Assembly (NCBI GenBank): GCA_004563405.1
Contig: SFTH01000019.1
Coordinates: forward strand, 1 to 53,918
Source: a bacterium
GTDB lineage: Bacteria > Bacillota > Clostridia > Christensenellales > Aristaeellaceae
Direction: 5' to 3'
Length of the DNA stretch: 53,918 bases
Position 1 is the stretch's first letter. Each line of letters opens with the position of its first letter. Shown piece after piece: positions 8,553 to 16,502 of the stretch. A program made the translations under genes and the position numbers. The notes beneath the pieces were generated by a model, which did not search any database, was not told the DNA's origin, and worked only from the letters and a program-made list of their open reading frames with translations.

Positions 8553-8580
8553 GGTTTTATCCTCAACCTTTCATGAGTCT

Positions 8581-8609
8581 ATAATACACAATTTGGAATC
8601 AAAAATCAA
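8581..8609 (-). promoter_or_regulatory. Promoter of the lacI-family gene
   Basis: On the minus strand, TTGATT (8604-8609) and TATTAT (8581-8586) are separated by 17 bases, 29 bases upstream of the start codon. Confidence 0.65.
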
Positions 8610-8637
8610 GAGGTAATTTTCAAAATGTGCAAAGGCA

Positions 8638-8647
8638 TTTCATGAAA
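8638..8647. promoter_or_regulatory. TTTCATGAAA palindrome, possible LacI-type half-spacing operator
   Basis: A 10-bp perfect palindrome built from the same TTTCAT/ATGAAA arms as the operators further right, but without the central CG spacer. It lies about 30 bases upstream of the lacI -35. Binding is inferred. Confidence 0.35.
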
Positions 8648-8754
8648 GAATTGAAGCGTAAAATGAGATGCAGATTAAATTAGTTTAAATAGCCCAATAT
8701 ATAAGCAAAATAAATATTGAATTATACTATAATATTAATAGTTACATTTGATAC

Positions 8755-8811
8755 TTGCGAAAACGTTTCATTGTGGTATAATGATTGCATAATCTATGAA
8801 ATGCGTTTCAT
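8755..8811 (+). promoter_or_regulatory. ABC-importer promoter with two LacI-type operators
   Basis: TTGCGA (8755-8760) and TATAAT (8777-8782) form a promoter with a 16-base spacer. GAAAACGTTTC (8759-8769) covers the -35 and spacer. A second site, ATGAAATGCGTTTCAT (8796-8811), has perfect 6-bp arms and lies just past the expected start site. The arrangement fits repression by the divergent LacI protein. The rest of the 320-base intergenic region is AT-rich with no gene. Confidence 0.75.
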
Positions 8812-8871
8812 GTGCATATCATCAAAGCATTGTGTATTTGCAGTATTCTGGCCGAGAGAGGATATGGAACT

Positions 8872-10362
8872 ATGAACGAATACTATCTGGAAGTTCGCAA
8901 CATCTCAAAATCATTCGTGGGTGTTCAGGCGCTGAAAAAGGTGAATTTGAAGATTCGTCCGGGAGAGACGCATTGCCTGGCTGGCGAAAATGGATGTGGC
9001 AAGTCCACGCTCATCAAGGTGATTTCCGGATTTTATACCGCGGATGAGGGCGAAATCATCATTAATGGAAAATCCTATGCCAGGCTGACGCCGCGCGAAT
9101 CCATGAATCTTGGCATACAGGTGATTTATCAGGATTTTTCCCTGTTTAACAACCTGACTGTGGCCGAGAACATCGCCATGTCCTACAACGTTTCAAACAG
9201 CTATAAAACCTCGAATAAAAAGCGCGACCGTGAGCTTGCGCAAAAGGTATTGAATACGATCGGCATTGATCTGGACGTCAATACAGAGGTGGGCCGTCTG
9301 TCTGTGGCGCAAAAGCAGATCGTTGCCATTTGCAGGGCATTGCTTCAGGAGGCAAAGCTCGTCATCATGGATGAACCGACCACCGCGCTTACGACCAGGG
9401 AGGTTGCGAGCCTGTTCAAGATCATTCGTGGCCTGAAGGAGCGCGGAGTCGCTATTCTGTTCGTCAGCCACAAGCTGGACGAGGTGCTGGAAGTTTCGGA
9501 ATATGTGAACATCATGCGCAACGGCGAAAACGTGATCAGCGGTGCAGTCAAGGAATTTGACAAATCCAAGATGACTTATTACATGACCGGTCGTGAAGTG
9601 GATGAAACACGTTTCAGTGGCACCGTCAATCGCGATAAGTGCCTCTTCCGGGTGGAGCAGTTAAAGCGGGAAAAGGAATTTTCGGATATCAACTTCAGCC
9701 TCTACGAGGGCGAGGTTCTGGGCATCACAGGCCTGCTCGGCTCGGGGCGTACGGAGCTTGCGGAGACACTCTTCGGACTCAGGGGCGCAGCGGGCGGCGC
9801 GATCTATCTGAACGGCCAGAAGCTGGAGCTGCGCAATGCCAGCGATGCGGTCAAGGCGGGCATCGGCTACATACCGGAAGACCGATTGACAAAGGGGCTG
9901 TTTTTGAACATTTCCATTTATCGAAACATCGCGGCGACCATACTGACGCGCTATTCAAACCGCTTCTCCTTCATGCAGAAGGGCAGGATCTCCGGCGTTG
10001 TGCGTCGGCAGGCGCAGGATCTGAGCATAAAGGCTGCATCCCTTGAAGCGCCTGCAAACTCTCTGTCCGGTGGCAACCAGCAGCGCGTTGTGCTTGCAAA
10101 ATGGCTGGCAGCCGAACCAAAGATACTGATTTTCAATTGTCCCACGGTGGGTGTAGACATTGGCTCAAAGGCAGAGATCCATGAAATCATCCGCAGCTTT
10201 GCAGAACGGGGCATAGGCGTCATCGTCATTTCCGACGATCTTCCCGAAATCCTCTCAGTCTGCGGGCGCATCCTCGTGATGAACGCCGGAAGGTTCACGG
10301 GCGAATACCTGTCGAACGAGATTGACGAGGCGACGTTACAGGCACAGTTGATTAAGGCATGA
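8872..10362 (+). CDS. Sugar ABC importer ATPase, two-domain (RbsA/MglA type)
   Basis: A 496-residue tandem ATPase that powers a CUT2-type sugar importer. The start at 8872 is preceded by GAGAGGA; the frame is open further upstream but lies in the promoter. Domain 1 has Walker A GENGCGKST (about residues 39-47), signature LSVAQKQ, and Walker B VIMDEPT. Domain 2 has the looser P-loop GLLGSGRTE and signature LSGGNQQ. Its Walker B, however, reads LIFNCPT (F421-N422-C423): the Asp-Glu pair of the usual LDEPT is missing, so this site probably cannot hydrolyse ATP normally. The gene is first in an operon with two permeases and a binding protein. Confidence 0.93.
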   Translation: MNEYYLEVRNISKSFVGVQALKKVNLKIRPGETHCLAGENGCGKSTLIKVISGFYTADEGEIIINGKSYARLTPRESMNLGIQVIYQDFSLFNNLTVAENIAMSYNVSNSYKTSNKKRDRELAQKVLNTIGIDLDVNTEVGRLSVAQKQIVAICRALLQEAKLVIMDEPTTALTTREVASLFKIIRGLKERGVAILFVSHKLDEVLEVSEYVNIMRNGENVISGAVKEFDKSKMTYYMTGREVDETRFSGTVNRDKCLFRVEQLKREKEFSDINFSLYEGEVLGITGLLGSGRTELAETLFGLRGAAGGAIYLNGQKLELRNASDAVKAGIGYIPEDRLTKGLFLNISIYRNIAATILTRYSNRFSFMQKGRISGVVRRQAQDLSIKAASLEAPANSLSGGNQQRVVLAKWLAAEPKILIFNCPTVGVDIGSKAEIHEIIRSFAERGIGVIVISDDLPEILSVCGRILVMNAGRFTGEYLSNEIDEATLQAQLIKA

Positions 10363-10375
10363 GGAGGGGCGAACA

Positions 10376-11380
10376 ATGGATATGACCCAAAGAAAGAGAA
10401 AGCTTCGGCTTGGGGACAACGGCATTCGTCTTCTGGCGTTTGTGCTGATCCTGGGCGTCTTTGCCATCATCAATCCGACGGTGCTCTCGCTGGTGAACAT
10501 CTGTTCAATTCTGAACAATGCCGCGTTTATCGGTATCATGACCATGGGTCTGATGGTGGTTATGATCACCGGAAACCTGGATCTCTCACTGGTCTCGATC
10601 GGCCTGATCAGCGCGCACAGCACCATCATGCTCTATATCGGGCTCAATTACAACGATGGCGGCACTTACCTGATGTTTTTGATTGCCGGCATCATTGGCA
10701 TGCTGTGCGGAATGATTAATGGATTCTTTACCTACAAGTTCAATATTCCCGGCATCATCGTCTCCCTGGGTATGGCGCAGATTTACAATTCCATCTCCAT
10801 TGTGCTCACCGGCGTGAGCTACATACAGACGCTTCCGGCAGGAATGCGCGCATTCAGCCGAAAGCTGGTCGTCGAGATTCCCACCGCGCTGGGAAATGCG
10901 ACCATCAGCGTGGGCGCGGTGATGTTTATCGGCTCCATTATACTCGTCTGGGTGCTGCTCAACAAGACAATGATTGGACGCGGTATTTACGCGCTCGGTG
11001 GTGATAAGGTGGCAGCTGCGCGCGCCGGCTTCAATATGCCGCTGCTCTATGCGACGGCGTATGGCGTGATGGGTCTGTTGTGCGGCATTGCCGGAATGAT
11101 GTACTACGCGAACAACACGCTGTTCCAGTCCGACTGGATACTCACGGAACAGGCGGATGCGACAGCCGGCGCAATCTTCGGCGGCGTCATCATGAAGGAT
11201 GGCAAGGGAACGGTCGGAGGCGTGGTTCTCGGCATACTGCTGATCGGACTGATTCGCAATAACCTCTATTTGATCGGCGTGCCCTCCTATGCACAGAAGC
11301 TGGTGGTGGGCGTCATCATTCTGATCAGCGTCGCGTTTTCATCCATCAACCAGTTTAAGGAAGCGCGCAAGTTGCGTTGA
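10376..11380 (+). CDS. Sugar ABC importer permease (RbsC type), subunit 1
   Basis: A 334-residue integral membrane protein with about 8-10 hydrophobic segments and the GNLDLS motif, which in the family precedes the cytoplasmic loop. The later GGDKVAAARAGFNMPLLY stretch matches the usual AIGGNxxAARxxGI block of BPD_transp_2 permeases. Start ATG at 10376 follows GAGGAGGGG. It lies 13 bases downstream of the ATPase and probably forms a heterodimeric channel with the next gene, because two different permeases are present. The sugar is unknown. Confidence 0.92.
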   Translation: MDMTQRKRKLRLGDNGIRLLAFVLILGVFAIINPTVLSLVNICSILNNAAFIGIMTMGLMVVMITGNLDLSLVSIGLISAHSTIMLYIGLNYNDGGTYLMFLIAGIIGMLCGMINGFFTYKFNIPGIIVSLGMAQIYNSISIVLTGVSYIQTLPAGMRAFSRKLVVEIPTALGNATISVGAVMFIGSIILVWVLLNKTMIGRGIYALGGDKVAAARAGFNMPLLYATAYGVMGLLCGIAGMMYYANNTLFQSDWILTEQADATAGAIFGGVIMKDGKGTVGGVVLGILLIGLIRNNLYLIGVPSYAQKLVVGVIILISVAFSSINQFKEARKLR

Positions 11381-11406
11381 TTGAGCAGAAAGACGGAGGT
11401 GGGCTT

Positions 11407-12441
11407 ATGGAAAACAGCAAGAAAAAGACTTCCATAAAGGCGCTGTTCACGAGAGACGTGCGCACGACGACGCTGTTGCTGATGCTGGTATTGCTGGCAA
11501 TCTTCTTCAGCATTCTCAATCCCAAGAATTTCCCGTCCCTGGCAAATCTTCGCTCCATGATGCTCCAGATGGCGGAAACGGGAATTTTCGTGCTCGCGAT
11601 GTTTATCATCATGATCTCAGGCGGCCTGAATCTTTCCATCGTCATGCTGGCGAACATGTCTGCGGCAATCATGGCGACGGTTACGACGGGTATGCTGCTG
11701 GGAGACGTGCTTCAATCCAATGCGAGCCGCATCGTCGTGGGTGTAATCGTTGGATTGATCACTGGAATGCTGGGCGGTGCGCTCAACGGTTTGTTTGTCA
11801 GCCACTTCGGGTTAAACGCGCTGCTTGTAACGACGGCGACGTCGCAGCTGTTTGAGGGCGTCGCGCAGCTGGTCACAAAGGGCGGTTCCATTGTGAATAC
11901 GATTCCGTCGGTCGTGCTGTTTGGCAACGGTTACATTCTCAACCTGATCCCCAATGTGTTTGCGCTGACGCTGCTGTGCTATCTGTTGGCGAGCATCTTT
12001 GCCAACCAGACCAAGTACGGTGAAAACTCGCGCCTTCTCGGTGCAAACGCCACGGCGAATCAGTATTGCGGAAACAACAACAAGCGGACGCTCATGACGG
12101 CGTATATCATCAGCGGATTGTTCTCTGCGGTCGGCGGCATTGTGGTTTTCACAAAGATGGGTATCGTGCGCTCCGAGTACGGAAGCACGCTCAGTTCGCA
12201 GGCACTGTTGACGCTGGTTCTGGCGGGCCTGCTGCTCATCGGCGGATCGGGCAAGATCTCCAATGTGCTCATCTCCCTTTGCATCCTGCAGGTAATCTCC
12301 AGCGGACTCAATCTGGCGGGAATTACCACATACATGAAGAGCGTGTGCTGGGGCCTGATGCTGATTCTCGTGGTTTCAATCAATTCCCAGGCCTGTAAGG
12401 ATGTGCTCAACCGGATTAAGATGCGGCGCAGGAATCAATAA
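11407..12441 (+). CDS. Sugar ABC importer permease (RbsC type), subunit 2
   Basis: A 344-residue integral membrane protein, partner of the previous permease. The family motif GGLNLS is present, followed by a long cytoplasmic-facing segment containing RLLGANATANQYCG. I chose the ATG at 11407 behind GGAGGTGGG; an in-frame TTG at 11377 overlaps the previous stop but has no ribosome-binding site at good spacing. Hydrophobic segments cover most of the length. A small hairpin follows, before the binding-protein gene. Confidence 0.92.
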   Translation: MENSKKKTSIKALFTRDVRTTTLLLMLVLLAIFFSILNPKNFPSLANLRSMMLQMAETGIFVLAMFIIMISGGLNLSIVMLANMSAAIMATVTTGMLLGDVLQSNASRIVVGVIVGLITGMLGGALNGLFVSHFGLNALLVTTATSQLFEGVAQLVTKGGSIVNTIPSVVLFGNGYILNLIPNVFALTLLCYLLASIFANQTKYGENSRLLGANATANQYCGNNNKRTLMTAYIISGLFSAVGGIVVFTKMGIVRSEYGSTLSSQALLTLVLAGLLLIGGSGKISNVLISLCILQVISSGLNLAGITTYMKSVCWGLMLILVVSINSQACKDVLNRIKMRRRNQ

Positions 12442-12452
12442 GCTGTGTTTAA

Positions 12453-12468
12453 CAGGGCGGCAACCCTG
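12453..12468 (+). other. Small intra-operon hairpin between permease and binding protein
   Basis: CAGGG (12453-12457) pairs with CCCTG (12464-12468) over a 6-base loop, in the 57-base spacer. Such hairpins can stabilise the downstream mRNA, which would help the binding protein outnumber the permeases. The effect is inferred. Confidence 0.35.
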
Positions 12469-12498
12469 CTAAATAAACAAATTGAGGAGGTTCGTCAA

Positions 12499-13500
12499 AT
12501 GAAAAAGGTTCTCTCTCTGGTGCTTGCCATGTTGATGGCATTCGGTTGTACGGCTGCGTTGGCGGAGGAAACTCTGGTTGGTGCGGTTGTCGTCAAGTCG
12601 ATCGGCTCTGTCTGGTTTGACAGCATGGGCTGGGAGACGGACAAGTGGGGCGAAACGATTGGAGAACGCGGATTTACCCTTGAGAACCATTACATTGGGC
12701 CCACGTCCATGGATTCCGCAGCGCAGCTGCAGAGCCTTTCCGACGCGCTGGCGCTCAATCCGGATATCCTGTGCGTTGTTCCGATCGCTGCGGACGCGGT
12801 GGATGCGATGCTGGCCATTGCCAAGGCGAATGGCACCACCGTGGTGACGCATGAGGGCGCTACGCTCCAGAACATCGACTACAACGTTGACGCCTTTGAG
12901 CCCGGCGCCTACGGCGAGCACTTTGCAGATCTGCTGAATCAGTATGGTGGCGAGAGCGGCAAGGTTGCCATTACGGTCGGTTCCCTGACCGAGGTTTCTC
13001 ACAACCAGTGGGCCGACGCCCTCTACAAGGCTCTGCAGGAGAAGTATCCGGGCTGGGAGAGCATTACCGGAGAGGCTTACATTGAATCCGGCGCAACTGA
13101 TACCGCCTATGAGGTTGGCAAGCAGCTGATTCAGGCCTATCCCGACCTGACGGCCATCTGGGTTGGTTCCGCTTCTGCGACCATGGGATTCTCCCGCGCG
13201 ATCGAGGAACTGGGCAAGACTGGCGAAATCCTGCTGATCGGCAATGCTTCTGCGGCTGCCCGTACGGACGCCTGGGAGGCCGGCACGCTCACGCATACCT
13301 GCTTCTGGTATCCGGGCTATTCTGCCGCCGCTGCCTATGAGGTTGCGCTGCGCATCCGCGAGGGCAAGGAAATCAAGACCGGCGACGATCTCGGCATCCC
13401 CGGCTTTGAGAGCATCATCGTCGATGGCAAGAACATCTACGGCTCCGGCTGGTTTGATGTGACGGTGGAGAACTGGAAGGAAATGGCCGAAATCATGTAA
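12499..13500 (+). CDS. Sugar ABC importer substrate-binding protein
   Basis: A 333-residue periplasmic-binding-protein (RbsB-like) that captures the sugar outside the cell. The start at 12499 lies 8 bases after GAGGAGG. Residues 1-22 are a signal peptide (KK, a hydrophobic core, then ALA-EE). A Cys within FGCTAA could be a lipid attachment site but fits the lipobox poorly. The mature part has the expected pattern: VVVKSIGSVWFDSM at the start, ALNPDILCVVPI for the second strand-helix unit, and AIWVGSASATMGFSRAIEELG in the C-lobe. It is last in the operon, with a terminator about 65 bases downstream. Confidence 0.93.
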   Translation: MKKVLSLVLAMLMAFGCTAALAEETLVGAVVVKSIGSVWFDSMGWETDKWGETIGERGFTLENHYIGPTSMDSAAQLQSLSDALALNPDILCVVPIAADAVDAMLAIAKANGTTVVTHEGATLQNIDYNVDAFEPGAYGEHFADLLNQYGGESGKVAITVGSLTEVSHNQWADALYKALQEKYPGWESITGEAYIESGATDTAYEVGKQLIQAYPDLTAIWVGSASATMGFSRAIEELGKTGEILLIGNASAAARTDAWEAGTLTHTCFWYPGYSAAAAYEVALRIREGKEIKTGDDLGIPGFESIIVDGKNIYGSGWFDVTVENWKEMAEIM

Positions 13501-13565
13501 TGAAAGGGGCCTGCCTGCCTTCGGTTGGATTTGCATCTGGCCGGAGTGCAGCTCCGGAAAACAGC

Positions 13566-13599
13566 ATTGCCTCCCGATTTCATCGGGAGGCAATTTTGT
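13566..13599 (+). terminator. Terminator of the sugar ABC operon (possibly bidirectional)
   Basis: A perfect 13-bp stem (13566-13578 with 13582-13594) with a 3-base loop is followed by TTTTG. Read on the other strand it is followed by GCTGTTTTCC, so it could also stop the converging mal operon. Confidence 0.85.
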
Positions 13600-13641
13600 A
13601 TGGGATGAAGTGTCCTGGCGCTGCAGTTGCAGGAAATTCAA

Positions 13642-13686
13642 TGCTGCGCATCGGCCTTCCGGGGATGGAATGGCGGATGCGCAGCA
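13642..13686. repeat. 11-bp inverted repeat between converging operons
   Basis: TGCTGCGCATC (13642-13652) pairs perfectly with 13676-13686, with a 23-base loop. It lies in the 245-base spacer between the ABC operon and mal. No U-run follows on either strand. The spacer otherwise shows no gene. Confidence 0.4.
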
Positions 13687-13745
13687 AAGCTGTCGAACGA
13701 TGGCACAGTTGAAGCCGCTGCGCTGCCGGTCAATGGGGGATTGGC

Positions 13746-15005
13746 TTACTTCTTCAGCTGCTTTTTGGCTTCCCGCAGGGCGAGGATGCGCTCCATTTCG
13801 TTGTAGACGATCATGAAGCCCTCGTCCACACCCATGCCGGGTTTGGCGAGAATCTGGGTGGGCTGGGTGGCCATGGCGCAGTGCACGCACACCTGAGCGC
13901 TGCGGTCAGTTTCGTTGCAGGTGCCGCCCTGGTATGCGCCGATGCCCTTTTCCTTGCAGTAGAGCACGGCTTCGATGGTGTTGTTCACACCGCCCAGGTC
14001 GGGGGTCTTGATCTGTACCATGTGTCCGGCCTTCGCATCGGCGAAGAGCTTGATGTCCTCCAGCGTGTTGCACCACTCGTCGGCGACCAGCTCCACGTCG
14101 CAGCCCCGGCGATCCAGCTCGGCGGTCAGACCGGCCATGGCTTCGATCTGGGTCTCGCGGTCGCAGTCGCAGTCCATGGGGCCTTCGATGCGCAGGTGGA
14201 AGGGCTTGGCCAGGCGGCCCAGCTCCTCGATGTAGTCCGCCATGTCCTTGTAGTTGTTGTTGCCGAACACCTGGCCGATGGTGCCGTACACGTCGATGTG
14301 CAGCACGGGGTTGTACTCGGGATCGAGGCGATGCTCCAGGATGCGGTTGCGCAGCCAGGTCACATAGGCAGCCAGCTTCTCGCCGCGCTCGCCCAGCTTG
14401 TCGTGCACGTTGTTGATCAGCGCGTGGGGCAGCACCTGCGCGCCCTTGATGATCATCTTGTCGGAGTTGTCGTAGCGGTCGTCGCCGGACTGGGTGAACA
14501 CCGGAACGGGCTTGTCGGACACGGTGCAGCCGTATTCTTCGGCCACGACCTCGCACATCAGCCGCCCGGTCGCCTTGGCCACCGCGTCCAGCAGGGCCTG
14601 GGAGACGCCGTAGCGAATGGCGGTGTGCAGGCGTTTGCCGTCAATCTGAATGGCCTCCATGTCGGCGCTGAGCTTGCGGAAGTTGTCCGCCTCGCGGCCC
14701 ACCAGCTGCGGCTTGATGTACTTGTCGATCAGCGGGATGAAGTCCCGGGCGAGGAAGAGGGGGTCGCGCCCGCCCGCGCCGCTGTACTGCACCGCCGCGC
14801 AGTCGCCGTAGGCGATCTGGCCGTCCTCCAGAAGGAGCATGACGGAGATGGATTCGCCGGCCTGGCGCACCCGGGAGAAGCCCTCGGTCACGGGCTGACC
14901 CACATAGAATACGCCGTCGTGGCCCGCGCCCTTCTTGATGGCGCGCTGATCGTCGAAGTAGAAGCCGGTGCGGCCCTTGGAGCAGATGACGTCCACAATT
15001 TTCAT
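13746..15005 (-). CDS. mal: Methylaspartate ammonia-lyase
   Basis: Removes ammonia from (2S,3S)-3-methylaspartate to give mesaconate, the second step of the methylaspartate pathway of glutamate fermentation. At 419 residues it matches the family length (~413). It belongs to the enolase superfamily: the N-terminal cap domain is residues 1-160, then a TIM barrel. Metal ligands are expected in HIDVYG, RIEGPMD and VADEWCN, and the catalytic Lys in MVQIKTPDLGG. The C-terminal GGTCNETDRSA block is characteristic. Start at 15005 follows TTGGAGG. It is the last gene of the leftward operon, after the glutamate mutase genes that supply its substrate. Confidence 0.97.
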   Translation of the reverse strand: MKIVDVICSKGRTGFYFDDQRAIKKGAGHDGVFYVGQPVTEGFSRVRQAGESISVMLLLEDGQIAYGDCAAVQYSGAGGRDPLFLARDFIPLIDKYIKPQLVGREADNFRKLSADMEAIQIDGKRLHTAIRYGVSQALLDAVAKATGRLMCEVVAEEYGCTVSDKPVPVFTQSGDDRYDNSDKMIIKGAQVLPHALINNVHDKLGERGEKLAAYVTWLRNRILEHRLDPEYNPVLHIDVYGTIGQVFGNNNYKDMADYIEELGRLAKPFHLRIEGPMDCDCDRETQIEAMAGLTAELDRRGCDVELVADEWCNTLEDIKLFADAKAGHMVQIKTPDLGGVNNTIEAVLYCKEKGIGAYQGGTCNETDRSAQVCVHCAMATQPTQILAKPGMGVDEGFMIVYNEMERILALREAKKQLKK

Positions 15006-15053
15006 AATCCGATTCCTCCAATTGTATGTAGAGCGTATTATTGATGACAGAGT

Positions 15054-16502
15054 TTAGCGGGGGCGGCCGACGAGGTAGCCCTTGCCGATGGCGTACACAT
15101 CGTCAATGACCATCTGGAAGGAGGCTTTGCGGTGCTCGGCCTTCGCGCGCTCCTCGATCTTGGCGATATGGAAGTCCTTCAGATCCTGGCTGAAGGGCAG
15201 GTTGCCGAAGTTCAGGATGCGCACCGCGCCCTCGTTGTCGCGGGCGGGGAGCATCAGGCCGGCATTGGCCCGGCAGGGGGCGAAGGGTACGTCCAGCGCG
15301 CCGGATTCCACGCCGCGGCACACGCCAACGGCGATGTCGCCGTTGCCCAGCTCGAAGCACTTTTCCAGAATCGCGCGGGTCTCCTGGCGGATGATCTCCT
15401 TTTCATCCTCCAGCTCCTTGCCGCGGAAATCCTGATCCTTGAGCATGTTGACCACCTGCTTGGTGCAGCGCAGGCCCTGGGCGTTGGCTTCCATGGTGGG
15501 AATGCCCACGGCCTCGTGGGGGGTCTTGACGATGACCTTGGTGGCCTTGGAGAGGGCGGCGATCAGGCTGCCCATGGAAATCACGCCGAAGGCCTTGGCT
15601 TCGTCCGCCGGGAAGCCGCCCATCCACTGGTGCAGCACGGTAGTCACGGTCACGCCGTCGTAGCCGAACTTGTGCAGGTATTCGTCGGTGAGCTCCTCCA
15701 GCGTGTGAATGGCGGCGATGTCCTGCACCAGGTTGCCGCACTGGCCGTAGCCCACAGTGATGTTCTTCACGCCCTGCTCGGCGGCCAACAGCGCCTCGAT
15801 GACGGCCGCGGCGTGGGAGATGCAGGGGGGAACCAGCGTGCCGGTCAGTGGGCCGTAGGGCTCGCGGTTGATGGACACGCCCATCTCCTCGTACAGGCCG
15901 GTCAGGCGGTCCACATACTGCCAGTCGCGGATCGTGCGCTCCATGGGCACGTTCTTGCAGTAGGGCAGGTTGTAGGAGACGCCGCCGCCCTCGTAGCTGG
16001 TGAAGCCGCCGGCGAAGCTGATTTCGGCCAGCAGGCGCGCGTCCGGCGTGCCGTGGCGAACCTGCACCGGCACGTTCACGCTCTCGATGACCCTGCGGCA
16101 TCCGGCCACGCCGTGGTTGACCGCCGGGAAGCCGTTGAGCATCGCGCGATCCAGGCGAATGGATTCGCTGATGCCGTTCTCCGCCTCCTTGTAGCGGTTC
16201 TGACGGGTGTAGCTGTCGATGGTCGTGGGCAGGAGGTCGGCCTCGCCCTGCTTTTCCAGATGCTGCAGAAGCTCGATGTGGCGCTCAATCACCGGGACGC
16301 CCGCGCGGGGCTGCACCAGCGTGCGATGCTCCACCTTGGCCTGGGCGAGCTTTTTGGAGAAGATGCGGCTCTCAGGCATGGCCTTGTGGTAGGCCACGGC
16401 CTCCTCGAGGTTGACGTCCATGCCCGTGGGCCATTGGGTGAGCACTTCGCTTCGGAGGGCTTCAAATTCCCCGTCGGGGATTCTCTTATTCTGAATATCC
16501 AT
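15054..16502 (-). CDS. glmE: Methylaspartate (glutamate) mutase, large subunit E
   Basis: Catalytic subunit of adenosylcobalamin-dependent glutamate mutase, which rearranges L-glutamate to 3-methylaspartate. It has 482 residues, as in Clostridium cochlearium GlmE. I chose ATG 16502 (AGGAG 10 bases upstream); a TTG at 16511 lies too close to that site. Family blocks include RHGTPDARLL, GGFTSYEGGGVSYNLPY and MGGFPADEAKAFGVI. The active enzyme needs the small B12-binding subunit GlmS, encoded two genes upstream. Its start overlaps the end of glmL by 17 bases, indicating coupled translation. Confidence 0.97.
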   Translation of the reverse strand: MDIQNKRIPDGEFEALRSEVLTQWPTGMDVNLEEAVAYHKAMPESRIFSKKLAQAKVEHRTLVQPRAGVPVIERHIELLQHLEKQGEADLLPTTIDSYTRQNRYKEAENGISESIRLDRAMLNGFPAVNHGVAGCRRVIESVNVPVQVRHGTPDARLLAEISFAGGFTSYEGGGVSYNLPYCKNVPMERTIRDWQYVDRLTGLYEEMGVSINREPYGPLTGTLVPPCISHAAAVIEALLAAEQGVKNITVGYGQCGNLVQDIAAIHTLEELTDEYLHKFGYDGVTVTTVLHQWMGGFPADEAKAFGVISMGSLIAALSKATKVIVKTPHEAVGIPTMEANAQGLRCTKQVVNMLKDQDFRGKELEDEKEIIRQETRAILEKCFELGNGDIAVGVCRGVESGALDVPFAPCRANAGLMLPARDNEGAVRILNFGNLPFSQDLKDFHIAKIEERAKAEHRKASFQMVIDDVYAIGKGYLVGRPR

